A stretch of DNA of 64,000 nucleotides from Vitis vinifera (Eukaryota; Streptophyta; Magnoliopsida; Vitales; Vitaceae), in the NCBI RefSeq assembly GCF_030704535.1, contig NC_081819.1, positions 19,006,001 to 19,070,000 of the forward strand, read 5' to 3'. Positions 21,851 to 33,835 of the stretch are shown here, piece after piece (the stretch's first letter is position 1; every line of letters begins with the position of its first letter). The position numbers were made by a program, and so were the translations under genes. The notes below the pieces were generated by a model. That model had not been told where the DNA came from. It worked only from the letters and a program-made list of their open reading frames with translations, and made no database searches.

Positions 21851-23631
21851 CCGCTCTTTCTCTCTCTACCAGTCAGACAGTAAAATTATAGGCTGTTTTC
21901 AGAGGGAATCTGACCACGGACGGACCCTACTCACATTGAAAGAGGAGAGATAGAGAGAGAGAGAGCTCTAGAGCGAGAGAGAAGAAGAAGAAGGTTTGAA
22001 TTTTGATTGCCAGGGTTAGTTTCAAATGCTTTTGAATCTGTCTTCTAGCGTTAAAGCTCGAATGCCTTCTGGGTTTTGCCAACCAATGTCTTCTCATCAG
22101 AGATTTTCCTGTTTTCTTGTTTTTAAATGTTTTTGACCGTTTAATGTCTCCTTCCCATTTTTTGGACGGACCAACATAGTTTCTGGGCTCTCTTCATTTT
22201 CTCTAGAAATATTTCTGGGTTTCTCTTGTTCTCTAGCAATATTTGTGGGTTTCTCTCGTTCTCTAAAAAAAAAATATTCTTGGGTTTACAGTGTTCAGAA
22301 AGGGATACTGTTTTGCGGAACAAGCTATTGTGTTTGCTTTGTGGGGAAAAAGGGACAAGCTTCTTGTGTTTCTGAGGCTTAAAGGTTGGTCATTGAAGCT
22401 GTTCTTGCTTTGCTTTCTTTGATCCCTACTTCAGCTTAAAAAAAAAAGTTCTTTTTTTTTTTCCTCTTTTCCCCCTTTTCTTTGGACTATCAGGGTTTTG
22501 CTTATTTTCATTTCACTATCATCTGGATGCTTAACAGAGAGAAATCTATCTCATTGGGAGGTTTTTTGTTGTTTTGTTTTTGTGGTTACTTTACAGCAGA
22601 GTGGCATCGTTTGGTGGCTGTGAAAAGTTGGGTGCTTTGAATGTGATAGAAGGACCAAGTAATTTGAGGTATTTTGACTAATTTTTCATATTTATTGCAC
22701 TCAAATTTCTTATTATTTTTTGTGGGGGTGGTCCATTGACTCCATTTTGATGAATTTTAATACACTCCATAGGAATCCAACTGTAGATAGAGACTCCTAT
22801 CTTCTCTTCAAAGAAAAGTCTCTCTCTATCTCTCTCCGTGAAATACCAGCTTTATTTATGGACTTAAAAAAATGAGAATACAGCTGAGAATCAATCTCAC
22901 CCTTGTCTCTCCTACAGATCTCAGCCTTTGGATTAGATCAGGTCCAAGTTAACAACCCCTGTAGAGTGAATTTGCTTACCTTATTCCACTATCATTAATT
23001 ATGATCACATTCTTGAAAAGTAAAGTTGCAGTCTTGAAATGACTTCACCAAAATGCCCTCCATGGTCCCCCATAATACCCTTCATTTGATGGCCGTTCAT
23101 CGTTTCATTTCATATGTAAAAAGGGTGTTTTGGTATTTTTAGAAGTATTTGGGCGATGGTTCCTTAATTGGACGGCCTGGTATTACCTGTAAAATAAATT
23201 CTCTCACTTTCATAAGCAATTATTGTGGTTTAAATACCTCTGTGCTTTTTAAAATTTTTGAAATTTGTTTTTAAACTTCATATGCATGGAATGATCATAG
23301 CTTTGTACAGGACTTGTGGGGCATATTTAGGTACTTCAATATTGCTGGTCGCTTCTTGTTTTCAGCAAATGGGCTTTCTTTGATCTTACAAGATTCTAGA
23401 ACTCTAGATTTTGGGCCATATGTCTTTTATTATTGTTCTTTTCTTATCGTTTTTGGGTTTTTAATTTATCTTTGATGATTGCAACTGCTCCACTGCTTTT
23501 GATTTTATATGGAAAATTCACTTGTTTTCTACACCTCTCTCATTTGGGTCGTCATTTGAATGTTTGGTTTCCCTGAATATCATCAGCTCTTTCTGCCTCA
23601 GCCATCAATTTGACCCACCCATACAGAAATC
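21851..23631 (+). other. 5' UTR and long leader intron of the armadillo-repeat gene
   Basis: The leader exon probably ends near 22013 (GCCAGG|GTTAGT). The intron would end at 23602 (CTCTTTCTGCCTCAG), leaving about 30 nt of leader before the ATG at 23632. The leader carries GA and CT tracts (21930-22000). Open frames inside are short and unrelated to known families. Confidence 0.5.
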
Positions 23632-25314
23632 ATGGTAGAAGATGGCGGAGATGAGTTTTTGGCTGATAACCAATCAGCAGATAAGTTGTTAGCTCGTGCG
23701 CAAGAGCTCGTTCCAGTGGCTCTTGATAATTCCAGGGAGGTTAAGGGGTTCCTGGGTAGATGGAAGATGATAATTTCGAAGTTGGAGCAGATCCCATCAT
23801 GCTTGTCAGACTTGTCGAGCCATCCTTGCTTCTCGAAGAACACACTCTGTAAGGAGCAATTGCAGGCAGTATTGAGGACTTTGAAAGAAACAATTGAATT
23901 GGCGGAGCTATGCATTAAGGAGAAATATGAAGGGAAGCTTCGGATGCAGAGTGATCTTGATGGATTGATTGGGAAATTGGATTTGAATTTGCGGGACTGT
24001 GGGCTCTTGGTGAAGACTGGGGTGCTCGGTGAGGCTATGATGCCTTTAACTGTGGCTGGTTCATCAGCAGAACCAGAGGCTGGCACTCATTCCAATATAA
24101 GGGAGTTTCTTGCCCGCCTTCAGATCGGGCACTTGGAGGCCAAGCATAAAGCTCTTGACAGCCTTGTTGAAGTAATGAAAGAGGATGAGAAGAATGTGTT
24201 GGCTGTTCTGGGACGTAGCAACATCGCTGCTTTGGTTCAATTACTCACTGCAACTTCCCCTCGAATCCGGGAGAAGACAGTAACTGTCATATGCTCACTT
24301 GCAGAATCAGGGAGTTGTGAGAATTGGCTTGTTTCGGAAGGTGTTCTTCCACCTCTGATAAGGCTTGTTGAGTCTGGTAGTGCTGTCGGTAAAGAGAAGG
24401 CCACAATTTCGCTCCAGAGATTATCAATGTCAGCTGAAACAGCCCGTTCAATTGTTGGGCATGGTGGGGTTCGCCCGCTGATTGAGATCTGTCAAACCAG
24501 TGATTCTGTCTCACAAGCTGCAGCTGCTAGCACCTTGAAGAATTTATCGGTTGTACCAGAGGTTCGACAGACCCTCGCTGAAGAAGGGATTATAAAGGTT
24601 ATGATCAATCTCCTTGATTGTGGAATATTATTAGGATCTAAAGAATATGCTGCAGAATGCTTGCAGAACCTCACTGCAAGCAATGAAAACCTTCGAAGGT
24701 CTGTTATCACTGAGGGTGGAGTTCGGAGCCTGTTGGCTTACCTAGACGGTCCCTTGCCCCAAGAATCTGCAGTTGGGGCATTAAGGAATTTGGTGGGCTC
24801 AGTTTCTATGGAAGTTTTGGTTTCTCTTGGTTTCCTTCCCCGTTTGGTTCATGTACTTAAATCTGGATCCTTGGGCGCACAGCAAGCTGCTGCATCAGCC
24901 ATCTGTCGGGTTTGCAGCTCAACAGAAATGAAGAAACTGGTAGGTGAAGCAGGGTGCATTCCTCTGCTTGTGAAGATGCTGGAGGCCAAGACAAACAGTG
25001 TAAGAGAGGTTGCTTCACAGGCACTTTCAGGCCTGGTGGCCATTTCACAGAATTGCAAAGAAGTTAAGAGGGGTGATAAAAGTGTGCCAAATTTGGTCCA
25101 GTTGCTTGACCCAAGTCCACAAAACACTGCAAAAAAGTATGCCGTTTCCTGCCTCGCAGCTCTCTCTTCAAGTAAGAAATGTAAGAAGCTCATGATCTCA
25201 TATGGAGCAATTGGGTATCTCAAGAAGCTTAATGAGATGGACATTCCTGGTGCCAAGAAGCTACTTGAGCGATTGGAAAGGGGGAAACTGAGAAGTTTGT
25301 TCACCAGAAAATAG
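23632..25314 (+). CDS. Armadillo-repeat protein (VAC8/PUB-like, without U-box)
   Basis: Single coding exon, 560 residues. Residues 1-140 are helical and resemble the N-terminal region of plant U-box ARM proteins (DNSREVKGFLGRWKMIISKL, then FSKNTLCKEQL). Residues about 165-545 are successive armadillo repeats, recognisable from phrases such as GVLPPLIRLVESGS, ASTLKNLSVVPEVRQTLAEE, AAECLQNLTASNENLRRSV, AVGALRNLVGS and GCIPLLVKMLEAKTNSVREV. There is no U-box, so it is not expected to be an E3 ligase itself. ARM solenoids bind protein partners; the partner and pathway here are unknown. Database names such as vacuolar protein 8-like would reflect only the repeats. It ends with a basic tail. The gene has a long leader intron and a G-box-rich promoter. 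The ATG at 23632 follows closely after a good splice acceptor. Confidence 0.9.
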   Translation: MVEDGGDEFLADNQSADKLLARAQELVPVALDNSREVKGFLGRWKMIISKLEQIPSCLSDLSSHPCFSKNTLCKEQLQAVLRTLKETIELAELCIKEKYEGKLRMQSDLDGLIGKLDLNLRDCGLLVKTGVLGEAMMPLTVAGSSAEPEAGTHSNIREFLARLQIGHLEAKHKALDSLVEVMKEDEKNVLAVLGRSNIAALVQLLTATSPRIREKTVTVICSLAESGSCENWLVSEGVLPPLIRLVESGSAVGKEKATISLQRLSMSAETARSIVGHGGVRPLIEICQTSDSVSQAAAASTLKNLSVVPEVRQTLAEEGIIKVMINLLDCGILLGSKEYAAECLQNLTASNENLRRSVITEGGVRSLLAYLDGPLPQESAVGALRNLVGSVSMEVLVSLGFLPRLVHVLKSGSLGAQQAAASAICRVCSSTEMKKLVGEAGCIPLLVKMLEAKTNSVREVASQALSGLVAISQNCKEVKRGDKSVPNLVQLLDPSPQNTAKKYAVSCLAALSSSKKCKKLMISYGAIGYLKKLNEMDIPGAKKLLERLERGKLRSLFTRK

Positions 25315-25319
25315 AGAGA

Positions 25320-28300
25320 GATGCAAATGTGTTGTATAATGAAGTATTTTTTTCCCCTCCTATGATCAATGTTTCATTGTCTGTATGAAACAAAGTAATT
25401 AATGATTTGATATGGAGTATGCGTAAGCTTGCTAATCTATGAAATCGATGTCTCGTCATTTCTAATATATGTATATATTCTCCATGTTTCTCTGCTCTTC
25501 ATTTCCTTTATTTTTGCTGCTTGGGGGACTCTCATAAAATCAAACATCTGTCTTCTGATCGATGTACCATTTCAATTACCCTGTGTATGGTTTCCAGTTG
25601 AGCAACAAGCAACAATTTTTTGCATGCTTCCTATGTTTCTCAAGCTAGAAAGAGAGTCGGTTTCCTGTGCCCGTCCTGTGTACTTTTTCTGAGATGCTCT
25701 TGCAAGTGGCTCCAGCATCAGTGGCAAGGTAAGATGGAAAGGATTTATTCAGTTTCGGTTCCGGCAATCCCATATTGATAATGTTGCCATTGTCCTTTTG
25801 TTTTGGTAGGTGAAATGGAATCAAAGTCTGTGAAAAGTAGGGTTTGATGCTGCAGAACTACAATGGAAGGTATTTCTAATTCCTTCAAAATGCTACTTTC
25901 GGGTCTTTTATATGTTGTTGTCTTGAATGCTTACCGGGGAGTGGTATGGAAAGTGTCTTTAAAGTTCTGGATTCCCAAAATCTGTGATGTTTTCTCTACC
26001 TCTTACCATGAGTTTGAATTTGCTGAAAATGCTGGATTCTTTTGACTGTTACATTTAGGTTAATACCCTGAGAAAGGAAAAGAGAAGAGTCATCAGCCTT
26101 GGACGGTTAGGTAGAAGATACTTAAATCAAAGAAAAAGATAGTCTCCAACTTTCCCACTAAGTAGACAACAGCCATTTCATTTGCTTAGAAACCAAAAAA
26201 TTATGGTAAGGATTAGAAGAATTCGAAAATGGAAAACAACATAAGACATGAGGTCTGGAACTGATGGTTGGGTCTCGTAACCATTGTCTTTACATCTCCA
26301 TGCTGATTTCGAGCTGACAGTGTTTTTATCTTCTCATGAATTCATCAATTGTTTCATAGCAGAGATAAGACGAACTGGGGACGGTTGGTTGTTGAGGATT
26401 GTCAAAACATGGATATGTTATTAGTTTTAGTTTGGTGGGTTTTGGAGGTTTATGCAGATTAAATCATTCCACAGTATTCTTTTCTAAGCTTCTTGGATGA
26501 GTAGGATTCTGGTAAGCCATGAATGACATCATTTCATTTCTTTTTTTTTTTCCCCTTGTAACTGTGATGATCTCTTACTCAAACCCATCTGAATGGTTTG
26601 AATCTGAAGCTCTCTACAATTTCCTCATACTCTGGAAATGGTGATGAAGTTTTTAGATTTCTATTTTCCTCCTATGCAGCCAAATATCAGCAGTGAGCTG
26701 AAAAACCAACATGATGTCATTGAAGATAGTGTTTGTTATGCAGCATTCAGGTATGGAATGCTTCATTTTCCCAGGGTTCTAGAATCAATTTTGTTGGGAT
26801 ATTTTGTGGGTTTTTGTTTATAAAAATAAATAATAATAATAATTTCTATATAAAATATAATAACTCTCTTATACTAAGTTATGTTAAGTCTTTAAAATTT
26901 TTAAAATTTTATATCTCAATTTTTAAAACAGTTTTAGAAAATTATCATATTTTTAGAGTAAGTCTTTAAAGACTTAAAGAATTTTTGTGATTTTTTGTTT
27001 TTAAAAATAGAAAAAAAATTGTATATGATAAATTTATTTATTTTTTATCAATTTTTTATGTTACTTATTTTGCAAAATAATTTTTTTATCATAAAATTAA
27101 ATTTATGGTTAAAAAAGAATAATTAAATAATATTAAAAATTTTATTTATGAATTTTAAATATTTAATCATGTTAAATTTAAGAAAAATTACATATTATTT
27201 TAATATCTAATATTAAAATGTAATATAATTTTTATTTTAAACAAATATTAGACATTGAAAAAAATGTATATTTATATTTTATATTTTATTTATTTTACAA
27301 ACTAAATATAATTATAATATAACATATCCAAATTGCATATATTATTTGAGAATTTCATGTCCATTAAATATAATATTGTAATATATGCATATCATTGGTA
27401 ATGTGATATGATATTTTTGGATATACATAGTATCTTAAGTCAATTCATTGTAATATTATAGTATTAAAAATACCATTGAAAAAAAAATCACATATTTGAC
27501 AAAATTTAGAAGACACCTTTAGGTCTATTTAAGATGAATTTTAGAAGCATAAAACCCTTTTTAAAACTTAATAACAACTTTCATGTTAGTTTGATTAATT
27601 TTGTTTAAATAACTTATGACTTAATATGAAATCTTAGAAAATGTTGCGTTGTGTTGGGAATTTATTTTGACTTATATAATAAGTTTTTTTATATTTAATA
27701 AAAAATTTATAAAAAAATATTGTTTTTTAAAAATGGCGACTTAGATTGAAAAATTAGTTAGTTATAATGCGTTTGAACATGTTTTTACTTGAAGTGTTTT
27801 TAATAAAAGTGTTTTTAAGAAAATCATCTATTAAGAGCTCGTTAGGATAGTGATTTTTGAAAACACTACACTTGAAATTTTTCATCATTTAAGTATTAAA
27901 AATATTTTTTATAATTACTTTCAAACATATTTTAAGAGTCCGTCCGTTTGATAATGATTCTTAGAAGTATTTTTAATATTTCTAATATGTGAAATTTTTT
28001 ATTTTTCAAACATGAAAAATGTTAAAAAGATAAGAAAACATTAAAAGTGATTTTTTAGATTTTTAAAAGTTTCCAAACATTTAATACTTTTTCAAAAACA
28101 AAAATTGGAGATATGCAAATACTAAGAAAATGCCTTCAAACAATAAAATTTTTGCATGAAAAGTTAGATTTTTGTTGTCTTGTATTTAACACTAAGAATT
28201 ATTATATGGGTTATTTGATTTAAAGGGGTTATTGAAAAACTAATTTTAAAACAAAAAATAATAAAAAAAATGGAGAAAAAAAGTTGAAAAAAAAATTTAT

Positions 28301-28849
28301 TATATATTGTTTTAAACTTATTTTATTATTTTTTAAATTTTTATATAAAATCTAAATAATTAAAAAATCATAATTTTTTAATTATTTAGATTTTATATAT
28401 ATATATATATTTCCGTAATAAAATCAAATATAATATTAATTGTGGTTGCATCCAATGGGCCAGGGCACGTGTAAGCGTAACTGATTTGGCTCGAACTTCC
28501 AAACAAGAGGTAAACTACTTATTATAAAAAAATACACCATAAAGTATTCTAGCATTCTCTTCTGACCGTCGGATTGAATTAGATGGTGGTAATAATAAGA
28601 AGTGCAGGCCCGCAGGATGAGACTAGGCTGACGTGTGATGTTTATCCATATGCGATATGATCTGGACTCAATAGTCATGGTGGTGACCTGAGTACTCTCG
28701 CAACCAACCAGACCCCAAAGGAAATTAAAGTATATATAAATTTTTTCCTTAAAATGAATTATGGAATTTGTGTTTGTTTTGTATCGGGAAAAAAGAGAGG
28801 ACCAAACACGCCCTTATCAGGGTCTATCAAAGAAAGGAGGAAGAGTCTG
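25320..28849. other. 3' flank of the ARM gene and intergenic DNA
   Basis: 25315-25420 is probably 3' UTR. 25420-26830 is of mixed composition without a recognised gene. From 26830 it is extremely AT-rich, with MITE-like relics at 27770-28095 and an AT run near 28396-28410. 28436-28850 is the promoter region of PEX11. Confidence 0.5.
27950..28085. repeat. MITE-like foldback relic
   Basis: The left part CGTTTGATAATGATTCTTAG, followed by TTTTTAATATTTCTAATA, is loosely complementary to the right part (AAAAGTGATTTTTT, then AAGTTTCCAAACA). The phrase TTTAATATTTCTAATA also occurs, slightly altered, in the element at 56444-56551. Borders are approximate. Confidence 0.3.
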
Positions 28850-30938
28850 CTAAGAGACAGAGAAGTGCTTAGCTGAGACCTGAGGCTCTCTCTGGTTGTG
28901 GCTTTCGAGGCATCATCTAGGCACTCTTTTCGGTACTCCTCCCTCTCTCTCTCTCTCTTAAATCCCTTTCTCTACGATTCTTTCTCTATTTCTCTTTTTC
29001 TGCGTTTTGGGAATTCTTTCGAACCCTAATTTTTTTATCATCAGGTGTGCATGAAAAGCGATCTTTTTGCCATCGTTGTCTGTTTTTGAATCTGTCGTGA
29101 ATAGGATTTGATGTTGTTCATTTTTATTTTGGGGTAATCCTTGTGTGAAAGATTTGATTATTTGATTGGTTTTCTTCATTTCAGGTGGAATTGGCTGATT
29201 AAGTTTTGCATAAATTGATGCATTCGTTAATTTTACTGTTATATTTTTAGCGGCTGTTTGCTGCTGGGAAAATGGAAGAGATGAAATTGAAATTAAATTT
29301 TGGGGTCTTGTGTTTTATTTTGTGTTGGTTTTGAGAAAAAAAAAGGTTAATCATCTAAGCCCAACTGTTGTATTAGCGGTTGAGAAGGGTTGAATGATGA
29401 AATAGCTGAGAGTTAAAATTTAAATTCCTTCACTTACGATGAAACAGAGTGGTGGCGGCTTGAGACAGGGTTTTTGTTGAAAATTTTCTTCTTCTTCTTC
29501 TTTCTTTTATTTTTATTTTTATTTTTTATTTTTTTATTTAATATTTGTGTTTTCTCCTATGTTGCTGTTTCAATTTGTCTTTGAACAAAGTGACGGTGTC
29601 TGGGTTCCTCCTTTTTATTATTATTATTTTTTAAAATTCTAAGATTCTGAATTGAACTGAGATGAGTAATATGTTTTCCTTGCGAATTAGCATGACACCT
29701 AGAAAGAATGAGGGTTGTTGAGATGATGTTTGCTAATTGAACATGTTTGAGTGGTAATACTAGAAAAGGTGGAATAAGAAACAATCGGATTCTGAAGGAG
29801 TTAAGAGGTGGGATCAATTCAAGGTAATGATGCAGGAAAGTATCTAACATGATGTGGTCATTTGCATTGGAGACCGTCTGATGCACCAATAAAAAAAAGT
29901 GGTTTGATTTAGATTGAAGGAGGGATGAGAGTAGAGGAAGCCCAAGAACAGCATAAGTTAACATGGGGAGAAAACACATGATTTCATTTGATTTAACGGA
30001 GTATGCCTTTAGCAGAGCCAAATGGCAATGGGGGATTTGTGTATCCAAGCTGAAATAGTTGGGATTTAAGGATTTTCTGAGTTGGGTAATAGTCAATTTC
30101 ATTGATTTGTTGTCAATCTTTGGGGGCACTGTTGGAGAGAGTAAAATTGCAGATAGCTTGAACATCGTGCTCATGTATGATGGTATATTTGTACTTTGGC
30201 AAACTTCTATTTACTTCAAGTTTTCATGAATAGCTGAGTTTGATCTAGAAAATGGATCAATGTGGTGTGTGTTGCACCAGTACACTGAAATGTGGCATGA
30301 TGGAGTAGGTTCATTTAGAGTATTTATTTAGAATACAATAAACAATCTCAAATAAAAGATCAGTTTGCTTTTTCCATTAGTAAAAAGTGGATTAATAAAA
30401 CATTTTATTTAAAATGCAACTGTCTGTTCTATTATATTTCAATTTGTTACTTTTGATATATTTTACTTCTCAAAATGATTGTGAAGGAGAGTGATTCTTT
30501 TGATTGTTAGTTATGTTGTGGGAATGGGAGTAAACCATGATTTGGAATATGTTATTTGGACCATAAATAACTAGGCTATTAGCATTTTTTCTGTACCCTG
30601 CTTTGTCTAATGCTGCAGTTTGAATTGCATGGAACTATTGCTTACTCTTATTAAGAGTAGCTTTGATTGTATATCTGATTTTGGCAACAAGTTGACTTCG
30701 TGCTAGCTTCATTTGATTTGGACAATAAATATCATTTTATTTATTGGCGAGAAAGCATGATTTTTCATTTGGTTCTTATTTTAATTTTTTACTGTTGTTG
30801 CTTTGGTCAATGTAATTTTTTCTACATGTGTATTTTGTTTGTTTAATGTGACATTATAACCTCATTATGTTATTTTTTTGCTTTTCTCTTGAAATGAAGG
30901 CTGATGTTTTGACTTAGCAGGTGAATTTAGGTTAAAAG
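28850..30938 (+). other. 5' UTR and leader intron of PEX11
   Basis: The likely first exon lies around 28850-29045 and includes a (CT)n tract at 28940-28959. The donor is ambiguous: TTTTCG|GTACTC at about 28933 or ATCAG|GTGTGC at about 29045. The acceptor TTAGCAG at 30920 is clear, leaving an 18-nt leader before the ATG. The intron is close to 2 kb and T-rich, with no recognised element. Confidence 0.5.
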
Positions 30939-31188
30939 ATGAGTACTCTGGATGCAACTCGAGCAGAACTCGGTCTTGTAATTTTGTATTTGAACAAAGC
31001 TGAAGCTAGGGACAAGATATGCAGGGCAATACAATATGGTTCGAAATTTTTGAGTGATGGACAGCCTGGTACTGCCCAAAATGTTGACAAATCAACCAGC
31101 TTGGCACGGAAAGTTTTCCGTCTTTTTAAGGTTGGGTGATACCGTACATTGTGGTGTAAAACTTTGATCTATATACATGCGTGTGTGT

Positions 31189-31222
<34 letters not shown>

Positions 31223-32650
31223 TACCCTTGTCTCCTGTTTCTGTTGGCTTCTCCATTGTATACATGAGCATAGGGGGCACCCTTAGTGCATTAAAAAAAA
31301 AATCTGATGTTGAACTTGCATTAAATCATTATTATTCTAACGTTTTATGTTTCATCCTTCTGATTGCAGTTTGTCAATGACCTACATGCTCTTATTAGTC
31401 CAGCTCCTCAAGGGACTCCTCTTCCACTTGTTTTGTTGGGAAAGGTAAATTTTTGCTGATTAAATGTTTCTTTAACAATCTTCTGATTCTTTTTGTGTCT
31501 TTCTAAACATTGTGTTTGTTGCAGTCCAAAAATGCGTTATTATCCACTTTCTTGTTTCTTGATCAAATCGTGTGGCTTGGTAGGTCAGGCATCTATAAGG
31601 TTCGTTTTGCACCTCGCTTAGCTAATTTCATACATTCTTTAAATTGGTTTCTGTGAGAAATATTCTCCAGAAGAGACTTGAAGCATTTGTTGATTGTAAC
31701 TAGAACAAAGAACGAGCTGAGCAAATTGGCAGGATATCTCTTTTCTGTTGGATGGGTTCATCAATTTGCGCAACCTTGGTTGAGGTTTGTTGTTTTCAAA
31801 CTTTTCTCAACAATTAAACTTGTGTATGCTAATTTTTCTCCCTGATTTCTTTTCCTAGTTTTTGATATTTTATTTTGATGTGTTCCCCCTCCCCCCTCTT
31901 TATTTCAGCTTGGGGAACTTGGAAGGCTTTCTGCATCAATGAAGAAGTTAGAGAAGGAGCTTAAGGGTAGTGATAAATATCAAGTATGTTTACTGTATGC
32001 TCTTATGGTTGGTAGACTAGAAAAGTTTTTCCTTCCTTCCTTTCACTTCTATTGTGCATTGATCATCTATGGTCTTGGTATTATGACACCAGAATGAGCA
32101 GTACCGCAGTAAACTCAAAAAATCAAATGCTCGGTCACTGGCCTTAGTTAAAGCAGTTATGGATACAGTGGTTGCTGTTGGGCTGCTTCAATTGGCACCA
32201 AAGAAAGTTACTCCTCGTGTGACAGGGGGCTTTGGATTTGTTAGCTCCCTCATCTCTTGCTATCAGGTGCTTGCCAGTCCTATGCCACTAATCTTTATAT
32301 AATACCCCCTTTACTTTCATTCTGATTAGGTATTGCATAGTCAGTGTATTAAATATGATATCAGTAGACAAAAAAAATGCATAAAGCTCAATTAAAAAAA
32401 TAAAATCTCAAAATGAAAAAGATGGATTCAACAGTGTATTTTAAGTGGGGAAAAGGCAAGGCACGATAACCTTTTCACTCATCCTACTTTTCCTAGAAAA
32501 TGGATGGGGCTGTGGGGTAGCATTAGGCTTTTAATTTTCATTGCAAATCATGGGTGAGAATGAAAATTTTTGGGGCTTTTTGCTAATAAGACTACTTGTG
32601 TTTCTGTTATGCAGCTGCTTCCCTCACCACCAAAATCCAAGACATCCTGA
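30939..32650 (+). CDS. PEX11: Peroxisomal membrane protein PEX11 (C/D/E group)
   Basis: Seven coding exons: 30939-31130, 31370-31444, 31525-31599, 31704-31784, 31909-31983, 32093-32266 and 32615-32650. All joins are in phase 0 and the protein is 235 residues, the usual length of Arabidopsis PEX11C-E. Recognised blocks include MSTLDATRAELGLVILYLNK, RAIQYGSKFLSDGQPGTAQN, LARKVFRLFKFVNDLH, FLDQIVWLGRSGIYKNKERA, the hydrophobic RISLFCWMGSSICATLVELG and the C-terminal membrane segment near GGFGFVSSLISCYQLLP. An amphipathic region in the N-terminal half drives membrane elongation in this family. Role: peroxisome elongation and division in the peroxisomal membrane. The C-terminus ends PPKSKTS; some PEX11 proteins end in a lysine motif, which is absent at the very end here. 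Apparently intact. Confidence 0.97.
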
Positions 32651-33214
32651 AGGATTAAAGCCAAATCTGCAGGAAGCAGGCTTCATTGTCATTAAATAAT
32701 CAGTGCTTTGGTAGGTGTCAATTTCCGAATTAGTTGGGACACATTGGAATTTATCCTAAATGTAGCACCTCTGTTATCACAGTTGATTATTCTGCTTCCC
32801 CTCTCCAGTAGTAATAATATACAAGCAAAAACTCCTTTTGTTATCATATTTCACTATTAGCAGGTGTTGTTACCCAGCCCATTGTTTTTCTCTCATGCAA
32901 TAATTCCAATGGATTTCACTTGTTACTGGGTTTTTACATTCCAGGAGAATGGAGACTGTTACTGGGTTTTCTGCTTCGATCAGTGAATAAATGAATTGTT
33001 TCTGGAATTCAATGTGAGCGCACAGAGAATGATTTGATTGGTAGTTTCAGGTTGGCATATACTCATCTATTTCTTTTAGAATATACAGTCTCCTTTGCAA
33101 ATGTAGGCGAATTAATTAATTGGGCTAAAATAATGTAAACTAAATAAAAAATAACAAAGGAGCTATTTTGTGAGGAAGGTATGCATGATCCAGATAAAAG
33201 GAAGTTAAGCAAAT
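32651..33214. other. 3' UTR of PEX11 and short spacer
   Basis: Probable 3' UTR to about 33000. The spacer leads into the LINE fragment. Nothing else was recognised. Confidence 0.5.
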
Positions 33215-33835
33215 ATTTTGCAAGGGAAGAAGAGGCCGAATCTGATCTGTTTCCAGGAAACCAAACTAGTATGTTACATGACTGTCGGGGTTGTGACTTG
33301 TGAGAAGCTTGGGGATGGAGAGGAACCTAGAGTGGGCTCCTTTGGACACTAGGGGGATAACGGGAGGAATCTTGTTCATGTGGGACTCCAAGGTTTTGGA
33401 GCAGTTGAGCATGGAAGCGGGTTCCTTCTCCATTTCTCTTCCTTGGCCTCAATTACAGAGAGAAGGGAGATGTGGGAGGAGCTCGTCTCAGTTAGAGCCC
33501 TGGTGCTTAGGAGGTGACTTCAATGTGGTATGCTTTTTAGTTGAAAAATGGAATTATAGTTGGATGTCTTCAACGATGTAGTTTTTGGGTTTCATAGATG
33601 AGTTTGACTTGGTGGATAACGGTTAGATTGTTTTGTATTCTCTGTTGATTGGGGGACCATTTTTTAGGTGTAGCTCCACAATTGTTGCCAAGGCCAGTTT
33701 CCGACCATCATCCTATTTCCCTAGTGTGTGGGGGAGAAAGAAAAGGTAAAATCTGAAAATATATGGTTAAAGGTGGAAGGATTTGAGGATTTGATTAAGA
33801 ATCGGTAACAAAAGTATGAATTTAGGGTTAGTATA
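33215..33835 (+). mobile_element. Degenerate LINE (L1-type) endonuclease fragment
   Basis: Conceptual translation in shifting frames gives the landmarks of a plant LINE apurinic endonuclease: KRPNLICFQETK near 33228-33265, GGILFMWDSKVLEQL near 33360-33405, WCLGGDFNVV near 33500-33530, FIDEFDLVD near 33592-33618, NRLDRFLYSVDWG near 33620-33655, LPRPVSDHHPISLV near 33678-33725 and WLKVEGFEDLIKN near 33758-33800. Frameshifts and internal deletions separate these pieces. No reverse transcriptase follows, so the copy is truncated on both sides and inactive. It inserted downstream of PEX11 in the same orientation. Confidence 0.88.

Noticed and set aside
23598-24086. 162-codon antisense frame inside the armadillo gene
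   Set aside because: Shadow of the real coding frame, without similarity to a known family.
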